A stretch of 64,000 nucleotides of DNA from Benincasa hispida (Eukaryota > Streptophyta > Magnoliopsida > Cucurbitales > Cucurbitaceae), in assembly GCF_009727055.1 (NCBI RefSeq), contig NC_052355.1, forward strand, positions 7,580,283 through 7,644,282, read 5' to 3'. The notes beneath the pieces were generated by a model. The model was not told where the DNA came from. It did no database searches and saw only the letters and a program-made list of their open reading frames with translations. A program made the translations under genes and the position numbers. Positions 1 through 8,640 of the stretch are shown piece after piece; position 1 is the first letter of the stretch; the number at the start of each line of letters is the position of its first letter.

Positions 1-1
1 G

Positions 2-548
2 GGAATACGTGCAGTTAGAATAGATGGTTATGACATTTCCAAGATCAACAAATATACAGTTGCCCGCACATGCTCGATTCAAGTCCTTAATCATGACTAT
101 AGGCGAGCTAGTATGTTTGTAATTGGCCAATTAATAAAAGATAAGTTCGGCGTTGGTCGTGCTGAAACCCCACACCATAGCATTGAGGATATACGACTGG
201 AATATGATGTGAACATAAGTTACGACAAGGCATGGCGTGCAAAAGAAAATGCTTTCGCTCTTGCAAGGGGTACCCCGAAGGAATCTTACGCCCTGTTGCA
301 TGCTCATGGTGAAGCTTTGAAGGTTGAAAATTTGGGGACCGTTTCTAAGATTGAACTAAGAATCCCAATACTTCAAATATGTGTTCATGGCACTAGGTCC
401 TTGCTTAAGAGGGTTTAAGAGTTGTTGTCTAGTGATCGTTGTTGATGGCACTCATTTGAAGGGTGAGTATAAAGGCACAATGTTGGTTGGTATTGCAATG
501 GATTGTAATAACTAGATGTACCCTCTGACATATGTTATCGTCAACAAT
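2..548 (+). pseudogene. MULE (Mutator-like) transposase fragment
   Basis: An open frame runs from base 2 to 418 and reads like the region ahead of the catalytic domain of plant MULE transposases. Visible stretches include NHDYRRAS, GQLIKDKF and the typical SYDKAWRAKENAFAL. Around 390-405 the reading shifts by one base. The next frame continues with GFKSCCLVIVVDGTHLKGEY, which contains the first catalytic Asp region (VVDGTHLKG), then meets a TAG at 513-515 and reads MYPLTYVIVNNE to about 548. The rest of the catalytic domain is absent because copia gag sequence starts at once. The fragment is 5' truncated by the window edge. Family assignment is firm; the gene is dead because of the frameshift, stop and truncation. 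No terminal inverted repeats were seen. Confidence 0.85.
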
Positions 549-551
549 GAG

Positions 552-1137
552 ATGTTTGGACAACCGTCCTCACAGCTTAAACATGACGCTTAGAAGTTTA
601 GCTTTAATACCCATATAAAAGAGGGGACATCTGTTAGAGAACACGTTCTCAACACGATGGTCCATTTTAATGTGGCTGAAATGAACGGGGTCGTCATCGA
701 TGAGGTCAATCAGGTTAGCTTTATTTTGGAAACTTTGCCTGAGAGTTTCATTCAGTTCTATAGTAATGTTGTTATGAACAAGATAGACTACAACCTGACC
801 ACCCTCCTTAATATATTACAAACTTACCAATCATTAATGAAAGTAAAAGAACAGAAGGGAGAGATAAATGTTGTCACTTCCTCCAAGAAGTTCTACGGAG
901 GTTCGACTTATGGAACAAAATTTATGTCTTCTTCATCTGGCAATAAAAAAAATAAAAAAATAAAAAGGGAGGTTGGGGGAATAAAGCTAACCCTGTTGCG
1001 GCCCAGAGGGGCTGAAAAGTCAAGGTTTCCAGAGAAAAATATTTCCACTACAACCAGGAGGGAAACTGGAAACGAAACTGTCCTAAGTATTTGGCAGAGA
1101 AAAAGAATGTCAAACAAAGTAAGCATGATTTACTAGT
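552..1137 (+). pseudogene. copia gag remnant
   Basis: The frame starts with EMFGQPSSQ and, after a TAG near 594, stays open through VREHVLNTMVHFNVAEMNG, FILETLPESF and KIDYNLTTLLN. These are hallmark stretches of the gag (UBN2/retrotran_gag) domain; the same blocks occur in the minus-strand gag at 29662-30117. A lysine-rich linker (about 935-980) precedes the zinc knuckle. The knuckle lies in another frame after a frameshift (about 1036-1090) and reads FHYNQEGNWKRNC, so one or more of its Cys/His ligands are replaced. Gag would form the virus-like particle in the cytoplasm; this copy cannot be expressed intact. Confidence 0.85.
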
Positions 1138-1372
1138 TTTGGAAACCTATTTAGTGGAGAATGATGATTCGACCTGAATAATTTATTTAGGGGTCACTAA
1201 TCATGTTTGTTCTTCTTTTCAGGGAATTAGTTCATGACAGTAACTCGGGACTGGTGAGATGACGATGTGAGTTGGAACTAGGCAAGTTGTCTCAGCAATA
1301 GCAGTTGAAGGCGTTAGATTACTTTTACAAAAACCTTTTTTTGTTATTAAACAATGTTTATGTAGTTTAAGT
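1138..1372 (+). pseudogene. copia gag end and protease vestige
   Basis: After the zinc knuckle one frame reads DLLVLETYLVENDDST, then a stop, then YLGVTNHVCSSFQGIS. That is the position of the aspartic-protease active site, normally D-S-G-A-T. The catalytic Asp and Ser are not present here, and several stops follow. From about 1250 only scattered similarity to the protease core is visible. Confidence 0.65.
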
Positions 1373-1800
1373 TTGAAGAAGAATTCTGTAAAGTGTTTAC
1401 TTGAACAACATTATTCTCTTAATTTCAATATAGATAAAGTGTCTATTTACAAGAATGGTGTTCAAATTTGTTCTGCAAATTTAGAAAGTAACCTTTATGT
1501 GCTAAGGTTGTTAGCAACTACGGCACTTCTAAATACTGAAATATTCAGAACTGCAACAACTCAAAATAAAGACAAAAGTTTTCTCCTACAGAAAATGCCA
1601 ATCTTTGGCACCTAAGATTAGGTCACATAAATCTCAATAGGATTGAAAGATTGGTTAAAACTGGACTTCTAAGTGAGTTAGAAAAAAACTTTTTACCAAT
1701 ATGTGAGCGCCTTAAAGGAAAAATGACAAAAAGATCTTTTATTGAAAAGGGTTATAGAGCAAAGAAACCTTGGAACTTGTATATTTAGACCTCGTGGTCC
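1373..1800 (+). pseudogene. copia GAG-pre-integrase and integrase N-terminus
   Basis: The segment 1373-1615 reads LLEQHYSLNFNIDKVSIYKN and LYVLRLLATTALLN, the region just ahead of integrase. After a one-base frame change near 1590 the next frame gives LWHLRLGHINLNRIERLVK and CERLKGKMTKR, the H-H-C-C zinc-binding region, with the second Cys of the usual CExC replaced by Arg. It ends near 1800 at the position where the first catalytic Asp would be expected, and is joined there to unrelated leader sequence. The integrase catalytic core is absent. Confidence 0.8.
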
Positions 1801-1888
1801 AATGAAGGAGACCGCATGATGTGTTGACACACGTCTTTCTCCCACTTACTATAACACATTCTCCATTCACCTTGATATTAACTCATGA
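1801..1888 (-). repeat. inverted copia leader (5' UTR) piece inside element T
   Basis: This stretch matches plus-strand sequence at about 30738-30826, inside the leader of the minus-strand element Y, and the reverse complement of about 37832-37915 in the plus-strand element W. It therefore lies in the opposite orientation to the coding remains around it. Near the left join both sequences carry a similar CCAATGAAGGAGACC-type stretch, suggesting joining at short homology. Confidence 0.65.
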
Positions 1889-2640
1889 AACTTTCAAGCA
1901 TGGAATTTTATTGTCTAAGGAACAGTGTCCTAAGACACCTCAAGAATTTGAGGAAATGAGATGGATTCCCTATGCATCGGTTGTTGGCAGCCTTATGTAT
2001 GCAATATTATGTACTAGACCCTACATTTGTGACACAGTGAGGATTGTTAGTAGATATCATTCCAATCCAAGATTAGATCACTGGACAACAATTAAGACCA
2101 TCCTCAAGTATGTTCGGTGAACGGAAGACTACATGTTTATGTATGGAGCTAAGGATCTGATCCTTATAGAATACACTGACTCTAATTTTTAGACTGATAG
2201 GAATTTTAGGTAATCCACATTAGAATCAGTGTTCACTCTTAAAAGAGAAACTATAGTTTGGAGAAGCACAAGCAAGGTTGCATTGCTGCCTCTACCATAG
2301 AGGTAGAGTATGTAGCGGCTTGTGAAGCTGCCAAGGAGACTGCGTAGCTCAGGAACTTTTTACAGATCTAGAAGTAGTTCCTGACATGTCAAAGCCCATC
2401 ACCCTTTATTGTGATATTAGTGGTGCTTTGGCTAATTCCAGGGAGCTTAGGAGCCACAAAAGAGGGAAGCACATTGAGCGCAAATATCATCTCATCCAGG
2501 AGATTGTGTATTGAGGGGACATGATCCTTACGAAGATTGCTTCGGAGCACAATATTGCTGATCCATTTACAAAGGCTCTCACGGCTAAAGTGTTTGAAGG
2601 TCACCTGGAGAGTCTAGGTCTACGAGACCTACATCATCTA
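1889..2640 (+). pseudogene. copia reverse transcriptase C-terminus and RNase H remnant
   Basis: The open part to 2120 reads FKHGILLSKEQCPKTPQEFE, then YASVVGSLMYAILCTRP and RYHSNPRLDHWTTIKTILKY, the conserved connection between copia RT and RNase H. Further on, in broken frames, come YTDSNF (about 2172), EVEYVAACEAAKE in degenerate form (about 2310) and the end motif ADPFTKAL (about 2560-2585). Stops and frameshifts interrupt every domain, and the catalytic RT core (YVDD) is missing. Confidence 0.85.
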
Positions 2641-2749
2641 GTCTAGGGAAAATGGGAAATATGTTACTAGGCGCGTATTGTATGCTCTAGTTTATTATTT
2701 ATTGTACCTTGTTTATACTTTGTATTCCTATACCTCACTAGTTTTAGGA

Positions 2750-2826
2750 CAAATGGGAGATTGTTGGGGTTGATGCCCTAAATCTCATGGTTTCATAATT
2801 CGTAAATTATTTGTACAAAAAGTTAT
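2750..2826 (+). repeat. polypurine tract and start of copia 3' LTR, cut by element G
   Basis: CAAATGGGAGAT at 2750-2761 is the usual copia plus-strand primer tract, and TGTTGGGGTTGATGCCC at 2762 is the LTR start, as in the other copia elements here. Only about 65 bases of LTR remain before gypsy LTR sequence begins at 2827. The last five bases, GTTAT, resemble ATTAT on the far side of element G (11399-11403), so this may be G's target-site duplication with one mismatch. Confidence 0.65.
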
Positions 2827-3960
2827 TGATAGCACAAAAAATGTGTTATTTTCCTTTTCTTAATTATAGGTCGTTACTATGTTTAATGTATTTATTTAGT
2901 GATTTTATAGATATCGAGCATCTTGGAAGTAGAATCCATCATTACAAGCTATTCGGGGTTAATTCGGAGCAATTAGGAGCTAATTTATGCAACCAGACTT
3001 CAAAAGGATGTGAATGGATAAAAATGCCCCTGGACGAAGCGTTGCAAGACCCAAACGAGCATTGCACAACACTACAAGGCCATAGTTGATTGTTGCTGAA
3101 GCACATAGTAGCTTCACGATGCTTCGGATTATGACTAACGGACGAGCGCGCAACGTCGCGACACTACGATGGCTGCTATATATATATATATATGTCTTCG
3201 ATTTAGGGTAGAAGGATGGACCTCCAATCGGCTCCTAGGCCGATTTTCTCCTCTTCTCACCTCTCCATTTGTATTTTTCTCTCTTTTTCTCCCCATCTCA
3301 TTTAACTAATGGAACGATGCCGAGATTTGTCTTTTCCATCTCCATGGGAGGGTAAGTTCTAGCTATTTTCTAGTTTAGGGGATTCTAAAACAATGTAGTT
3401 TTTGGGAGTTTTGTTTGAATGTGTTCTTTTTATTCTTGCCTATAGGTTTTGATATGAATTTTGTGTTCATGAGTTGCATGGTTTTATTATTGATTGACAA
3501 CCAATGATTTTGTTGTGTGATTCTAATATTTGAAGATTAGCTTGTAATATGTGACATGAAATTATAGGTCAATCTTATTGGAAACAATAGGTTAGTTAGG
3601 CTTGCGATTCATTAGGCCTGAGATATGTTGCCTAAAAAGAATAATATTGCTCCTATCAACCTAGAGAGAAATCGTATTGAATATTTGATTAGACATTGAA
3701 AGTTGAACACTCATCCTAGCGTTATCCCTAGAACTTAATGTGATTCATTAATTTATATGGAGCGGATTCATTTTCTATGCATGTTGCTTAATTAGGTAAT
3801 TAGGACCATTGATTGGGATTCCAATCAATTGGGCTACGCATAGTCAAGAAACTAAAATTGCATTTAAATAACTCGATGAACAAAAATTGCGATGGTCAAT
3901 TCCAAATCCCCTAAGCTAGGTCGTTTCCTTTAATTGCATTTCTATTTTTTTTTCTCGCAC
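2827..3960 (+). repeat. Ty3/gypsy element G, 5' LTR (main part)
   Basis: It starts TGATAGCAC and aligns along its length with 7197-7967 plus 10789-11165. It differs from that copy by many base substitutions, as expected of two LTRs of one old insertion. It contains a (TA)n run near 3177-3193. Near 3960 the pattern of difference from the other LTR changes from substitutions to small indels only, which marks a probable assembly switch. The true 3' end of this LTR appears to resume at 5840. Confidence 0.75.
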
Positions 3961-5823
3961 TTTATTTTATGCACTTTCAATTATCAATCCATACCAACCC
4001 TTTCCCCTCCCCTCTATCTCTTTAACTAAAAATGTGCTTCGATGAACTTCCGTGCGTCCCTGAGGTTCGACTTCGAACTTGCCACTTGTACTACTAGTTA
4101 GTATAAGTAGTTCGTTCGGTGATTTATAAATATTATTTATGTAGCAAGGGTTTATGGCCGACGATAAACTTCGATTCTACCAATTATTTATTTAACAAAA
4201 TGAAGTGTCATTTTCAAGATTTTGCAATAGTTTATATTGTAATGTTTTGGTTTTCTCTCCAAATATAGAAAAACATTTCAAACACCTTAATATTTCGTTG
4301 ACATTATTTGGTAATCTCTCTACCAAGGATCAAATATTTGAAACCAAAATTAGATTTTTAGGATTTGAAATCCACCTAGGTATGATTAAGCCCATTCAAA
4401 GGTCAATAGAGTTTGCTTCAAATGTCTAAGACCAAATCCTTGACAAAATCCAACTTCAAAGGTTTTTGGACTGTTTGAACTATGTGTCTGATTTTATTCA
4501 AAATCTTAGGCCCATTTGCAAATCACTTTCTCAAAGATTAAAAAATAATCCACCATAATGGGCGAAAAAACATACTTAAGTTGTTTAAAAGATTAAGGCT
4601 TTAGTCAAATAAATTCCTTGCTTAAGCCTTATAAATCCAAAAGCAAATCTTATAGTGGAAACTTGATGCCTGAGGATATGGAGGAATCGTCAAATAGTGT
4701 CTAAGTTTGAATCAATAGTTCGATTTCAATCAGGAATTTGGAATGATACTAAAAAAAATACTCTAAGTAAAAAAAGGAATTGTTGGTAATAGTTCTTTGT
4801 GTTATAAAATTCCAAGGAGAAATATCAATAAGAAATTTACCCATTAAACTTGATTCTAGGGCATCAAAATTCATACTTGGATGTAAAAAATTTTGTTTGA
4901 AAACAAATATTGAGCGAGTGAAATAAGAGGGCAATAGCCTCTCCTTCTTCTTCAAAAGGCAAAAGCCCATCCTCTTCAAATTCAACTCCAGCTTCAATGG
5001 ATCCTAATCAATATGCTATGGATTTGGGTTAGACAATAGAAATTCATTCATGATCTAGAGCAGCTGGCATACAACTTGCATCTTCCACGGAGTCATCCAC
5101 TCCACCACTAAGGCCTTCCACCTTTCTTGTAAGGCCACCTACCAATGGTGTTACTGTTGGATTGTATGTCTTAAAACTCATAAAGTTAAACATATTCTAT
5201 AATCAATAAAAGATGTTATTGTCATTTATTCAATAAAGTTTTTGTTGAAAATGTAAATTGCACTTATAAAGACTAAATCCAATAAACTAATATCCAGGGA
5301 TATTACATGAATACTTGAACTTTATGTGGAGACTTAAATATTGATCAAGTTCGAGTAAATAGCCAAAGCGGTCTATAGTATATGAACAAGGTTGGGTACC
5401 TTATTCTTGTAACACTATTGGATACTACCCGCTTTGTAGATAGTACAAATGATGTGATCCTGAATCGTTCATGTGGAGACATGAGAAATAGGGGCATCAT
5501 ATGCAATGAGTTTGCATAAGATCGAACCAAGAAATAAGTCACTCTTACTTTATAATGTTGTTTACCGTTTAAGACTGTCTATGTCAAATATATGACCTAG
5601 GTAACTCAACCTTAATCCTGAGCTAACTATGAACTCCTATTTATTTGGGATTATCCTTGAATTGACATAGATGAGGGTTGGCTCAATAGCGCTGGCTCAA
5701 TAAGCCTCCCATTTCAGGGGTAAGACTGGGTAGATAGCTAAGGACATAAGGTGTGTGATGGAATTCACACTTACCCGATTTAGGGTTAGTAGAAAGGTTG
5801 TTCTCTCAAGTAATGAATCCAGG
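3961..5823 (+). other. probable misassembled second copy of 11165-13033
   Basis: This block contains the end of the gypsy LTR (to about 4182), a pararetrovirus RT/RNase H fragment (about 4200-5147, including the short open frame 4205-4429) and the first ~670 bases of the copia LTR starting at about 5154. Each junction is the same as in 11165-13033, including the GTTAC flank of the copia LTR. Differences between the copies are almost all one- or two-base indels. It ends exactly at an N gap. A true segmental duplication is possible, but gap filling with raw long reads explains it better. Annotate the viral and LTR content at 11404-13033 instead. Confidence 0.75.
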
Positions 5824-5839
5824 NNNNNNNNNNNNNNNN
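5824..5839. other. assembly gap (16 N)
   Basis: Run of N. Sequence on the right starts inside the last part of the gypsy LTR; sequence on the left ends inside a copia LTR. The gap therefore joins two different repeats. Confidence 0.99.
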
Positions 5840-6031
5840 CACCAAACCCCCCCCAATTTATCTCTTTAACTGAAAATACGCTTCGATGAACTAATCTTCC
5901 ACGCTTCCTTGAGGTTCAACCCCAGACTTGTTGCTTATACTACCAGTTAGTATAAGTAGTTTGTTCGGTGATTTATAAATATTATTCATGTAGCAAGGGT
6001 TTACGGGCGATGGTAAACTTCAATTCTACCA
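5840..6031 (+). repeat. Ty3/gypsy element G, 3' end of the 5' LTR
   Basis: It aligns with the last ~190 bases of the 3' LTR (11215-11398) but with base substitutions, so it is the distinct 5' LTR copy. It ends in ATTCTACCA, directly followed by the primer binding site. It probably continues the LTR broken at 3960, with only a few tens of bases missing. Confidence 0.8.
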
Positions 6032-6054
6032 AATTGGCGTCATTGCTAGGGAAG
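6032..6054 (+). promoter_or_regulatory. primer binding site of gypsy element G
   Basis: TTGGCGTCATTGCTAGGGA at 6034 sits right after the LTR end. It resembles the TTGGCGCCGTTGCC-type primer sites of plant Athila/Tat gypsy elements, with a few transitions. This fixes the element orientation as plus. Confidence 0.7.
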
Positions 6055-7183
6055 CCAATTAGTTCTTCTTAGAGTAGTTTTTAGTTAAAGTTTCTTTTGC
6101 TTTGATTTTTTTCCTTTTTCTGTCAGTTAAGCATGACAGGATTTTCAAATCAATCTTGGATGTTTGGTAAGTCAAGTTGCATATTTTGACGACGAGATAA
6201 GTGGCCTTCGACGCCACATTGCCGAGTTGACTTCCTTAGCTGGCCACTTGGTGGAAAGGAGTTCATAGCAAGTAGAGGTGTGCGGGAGTTGCCTACTCGA
6301 GGGGCATCCCATGCAAGCATGCCCAAGGTTGCAGTGGATGCCTACACCATGTGATCTCCCATGCATCTTTAAGTCCCTTGTCTAACGAAATTAGGACTTG
6401 CATGCTTAGAGTTGTATTATTGGGTTTATAATTTTGTTGTCACCCCGAAAGGCCTAGGTGCTACGTGTTAAGTGACTAAAACCTTAACCTAGTAATACAT
6501 ACCTAAGTTTTTGCCAAACTCTTGTTTTGTATTGTAAAAGCCAAGTGTAAAGTATGTAAAAAGCAAGTTTGTAAAAGGCAGAGCATGTTGAAAAGTAAAA
6601 ACAAGTTTATATGTTATTTTTAAAGGGGATTACTCCTCTTTCTTGGGGTCATGATTAATCTGGGGAGGCTAAAGCACCCTGAGGAATGAGTAAGCTTCGA
6701 CACTTTGTTATGAGATATTGCTCGTAGTTGGATAACCTGCATGACACCCGTGTGGGCAAGCCAAAACGAAGGTGACATGTCTAGATAAGGTTTCCTATTT
6801 TGTGTAAAGCAAAAAAAAAGTAAAAACAAAAATTAAATAAAAGTTAGGTTTCCTTAAGTGTGCCATTCAAAAGTTGAGTCTAAGAAGCTTGGCTCTTGAA
6901 CCTTTGAGCCAATGTAGGGGGAAAACGAGTTGAGGGCCTTATAAAATCGTTCAGGGTTTTGCGAGCTTAATTAGTAGGCCTTTTGACTCACTCACGCATG
7001 AAAAGTTTAGAATCATTTTTTAAAATGTGCTTCATTGATTGATTGTAATTAGATTTCATTTTTTTATTGTAAATCTTATCCTTATAGACTGTTGAGACTA
7101 AAGTAACGACCTTTGTGATGGAGCAAGCATAATTTTCTATGTGAATGTGTGATTCTACCTTGCTCGAGGACAATCAAGAATTA
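6055..7183 (+). mobile_element. deleted internal region of gypsy element G
   Basis: Only about 1.1 kb remains between primer site and polypurine tract, so gag-pol is gone. A short stretch from 6134 begins MTGFSNQSWMFG and soon stops; it may be the gag start, but I cannot show this. Around 6720-6780 is a block with CTCGTAGTTGGAT and ATGACACCCGTG that also occurs near 47440 and 59310 in another gypsy remnant, so it is a conserved non-coding 3' region. No usable frame is present. Confidence 0.6.
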
Positions 7184-7196
7184 AGTTGGGGGTGTT
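7184..7196 (+). promoter_or_regulatory. polypurine tract of gypsy element G
   Basis: AGTTGGGGGTGTT lies immediately before TGATAG, the start of the 3' LTR. This is the classic layout of plant gypsy plus-strand priming sites. Confidence 0.75.
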
Positions 7197-7967
7197 TGAT
7201 AGTACCAAAAATATGTTATTTTCCTCTTCATAATTCTAGGTCGTTTACTATGTTTGATGTGTTTATTTAATGATTTTATAGGTATCGAGCATATTGGAGG
7301 TAGAATCCGTCATTATGAGTTATTTGGTGTTAATTTGGAGCAATCAAGAGCTAATTTAAGCAACCGAGCTTCAAAAAGACGTGAACGGATAAAAATGCCC
7401 CTGGACAAAGCGTTGCAATGCCCAAACAAGCATAACACAATGCTACAAGGCAGTAGCTAATCGTTGCTGGAGCATAGAGTAGCGTCGTGACACTACAGGC
7501 AGTGTCGCGACACTCTGGATTATGACTGACAGACGTGCGCGTGCGAGGCTTGCAGCATCACGACGCTGTGACGAATACTATATATATATGTCTTTGATTT
7601 AAGGCAGGAGGATGGACCTCCAATAAGCTCCTAAGCCAATTTTCTCCTTTTCTCACCTCTCTACTTGTATTTTTCTCATTTTTCTCCCCATCTCATGTAA
7701 CTAATGGAACAATATCGGGTTTTGTCTTCTCCATCTCCATTGGAAGGTAAGTTCTAGCTATTTTCTAGTTTAGGGGATTTTGAACAATGTAGTTTTTAGG
7801 AGTTTTGTTTGAATGTAATCTTTTTATCCTTGTCTATAGGTTTCAATTTGAATTTTTTGTTCATGAATTGCACGATTTTATTATTGATTGAATACCAGTG
7901 ATTTTGTTGTATGATTCTAATGCTTGGAGATTGGCTTATAATATGTGACATGAAATTATAGGTTAAT
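7197..7967 (+). repeat. gypsy element G, 3' LTR, first part
   Basis: It starts TGATAGTACC and matches 2827-3560 with many substitutions. It is interrupted at 7967 by D1; the five bases TTAAT (7963-7967) recur at 10784-10788 as a target-site duplication. Confidence 0.85.
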
Positions 7968-8289
7968 TGTGAAACCCGAATTTTCATTTTTCCTACTTAA
8001 GCAGGTGATTAAGGGATTAACTAGGAGAAAGTTAAATCCTATGTTGAAGAAAAAGGAAATTTCTAAGTGTTGAATAGATTTTCCTTGAGTAGCTTTGAGT
8101 TAAGCTTAAATCCCTAAAAATTGATCAAGTGTTGGACTAGGCATTGCTATGTGAGTAGCTTTAAGTTAAGCTTAAATCCCTGAAAATTGACTAAGTGTTG
8201 GACTAGGCATTACTATGCATTGGCCACAAGATCTTGGAAAGAGTACTTAGCCAAAGGGAAAATTTGGAAATTTGGCTAAGTATAGAATG

Positions 8290-8400
8290 TTGCATTGGAT
8301 GTGTTGGATGATGGATGCGATGGATGCGTTGGATGCGTTGGACGATGGATGCATTGGATGCGTTGGATGATGGATGCATTGGATGCGTTGGATACATTGG
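8290..8400 (+). repeat. ATGCGTTGG-type short tandem repeat in D1
   Basis: Imperfect repeats of GGATGCGTTGGAT and GGACGATGGATGCATT. They create long open frames in several phases, which explains the apparent proteins rich in Asp, Gly and Cys or in Ser and His. Confidence 0.8.
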
Positions 8401-8454
8401 TGAAGGAAGGAAAATGGAAGTCAGGCATTAGGATGGCAGGAGGGTTGGAGGGTG

Positions 8455-8640
8455 GCATGCAACGAGCAACCTCGGCCAAATGCCCAGCCATGCATCGAGT
8501 AACCTCGACCAAATGCCCAACCATGCGTCGAGCAACCTCGGCTAAATGCCCAGCCATGCATCAAGCAACCTTGGCCAGACGCCCAGCCATGTGTCGAGCA
8601 GCCTCAGCCAAATTGCCCAGGCATGCGTCGATGTACCCAG
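8455..8640 (+). repeat. 33-bp tandem repeat in D1
   Basis: About five diverged copies of a unit of 33 bases, with the core CGAGCAACCTCGGCCAAATG followed by CCCAGCCATGC. Because 33 is a multiple of three, the open frame 8295-8909 passes through and gives repeats such as ATSAKCPAM. The frame is a by-product of the repeat, not evidence of a gene. Confidence 0.8.

Larger units (their letters stand above)
549..2761 (+). mobile_element. Ty1/copia internal region, truncated and rearranged (element T)
   Basis: This stretch holds, in order, copia gag, a damaged zinc knuckle and protease vestige, the pre-integrase/integrase N-terminus, an 88-bp inverted leader piece, then the end of reverse transcriptase and RNase H. 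The catalytic integrase core and most of the reverse transcriptase are missing between 1800 and 1889. It begins inside gag directly against the MULE fragment, so the 5' LTR and gag start are lost. It ends with a polypurine tract and the first bases of a 3' LTR. The same gag/pol family recurs in the minus-strand element at 24-33 kb and in the plus-strand element at 33.6-44 kb. Confidence 0.85.

Noticed and set aside
908..1126. Minus-strand frame opposite gag
   Set aside because: It is a shadow of the lysine-rich gag linker, with a hydrophobic composition caused by the complement of AAA codons.
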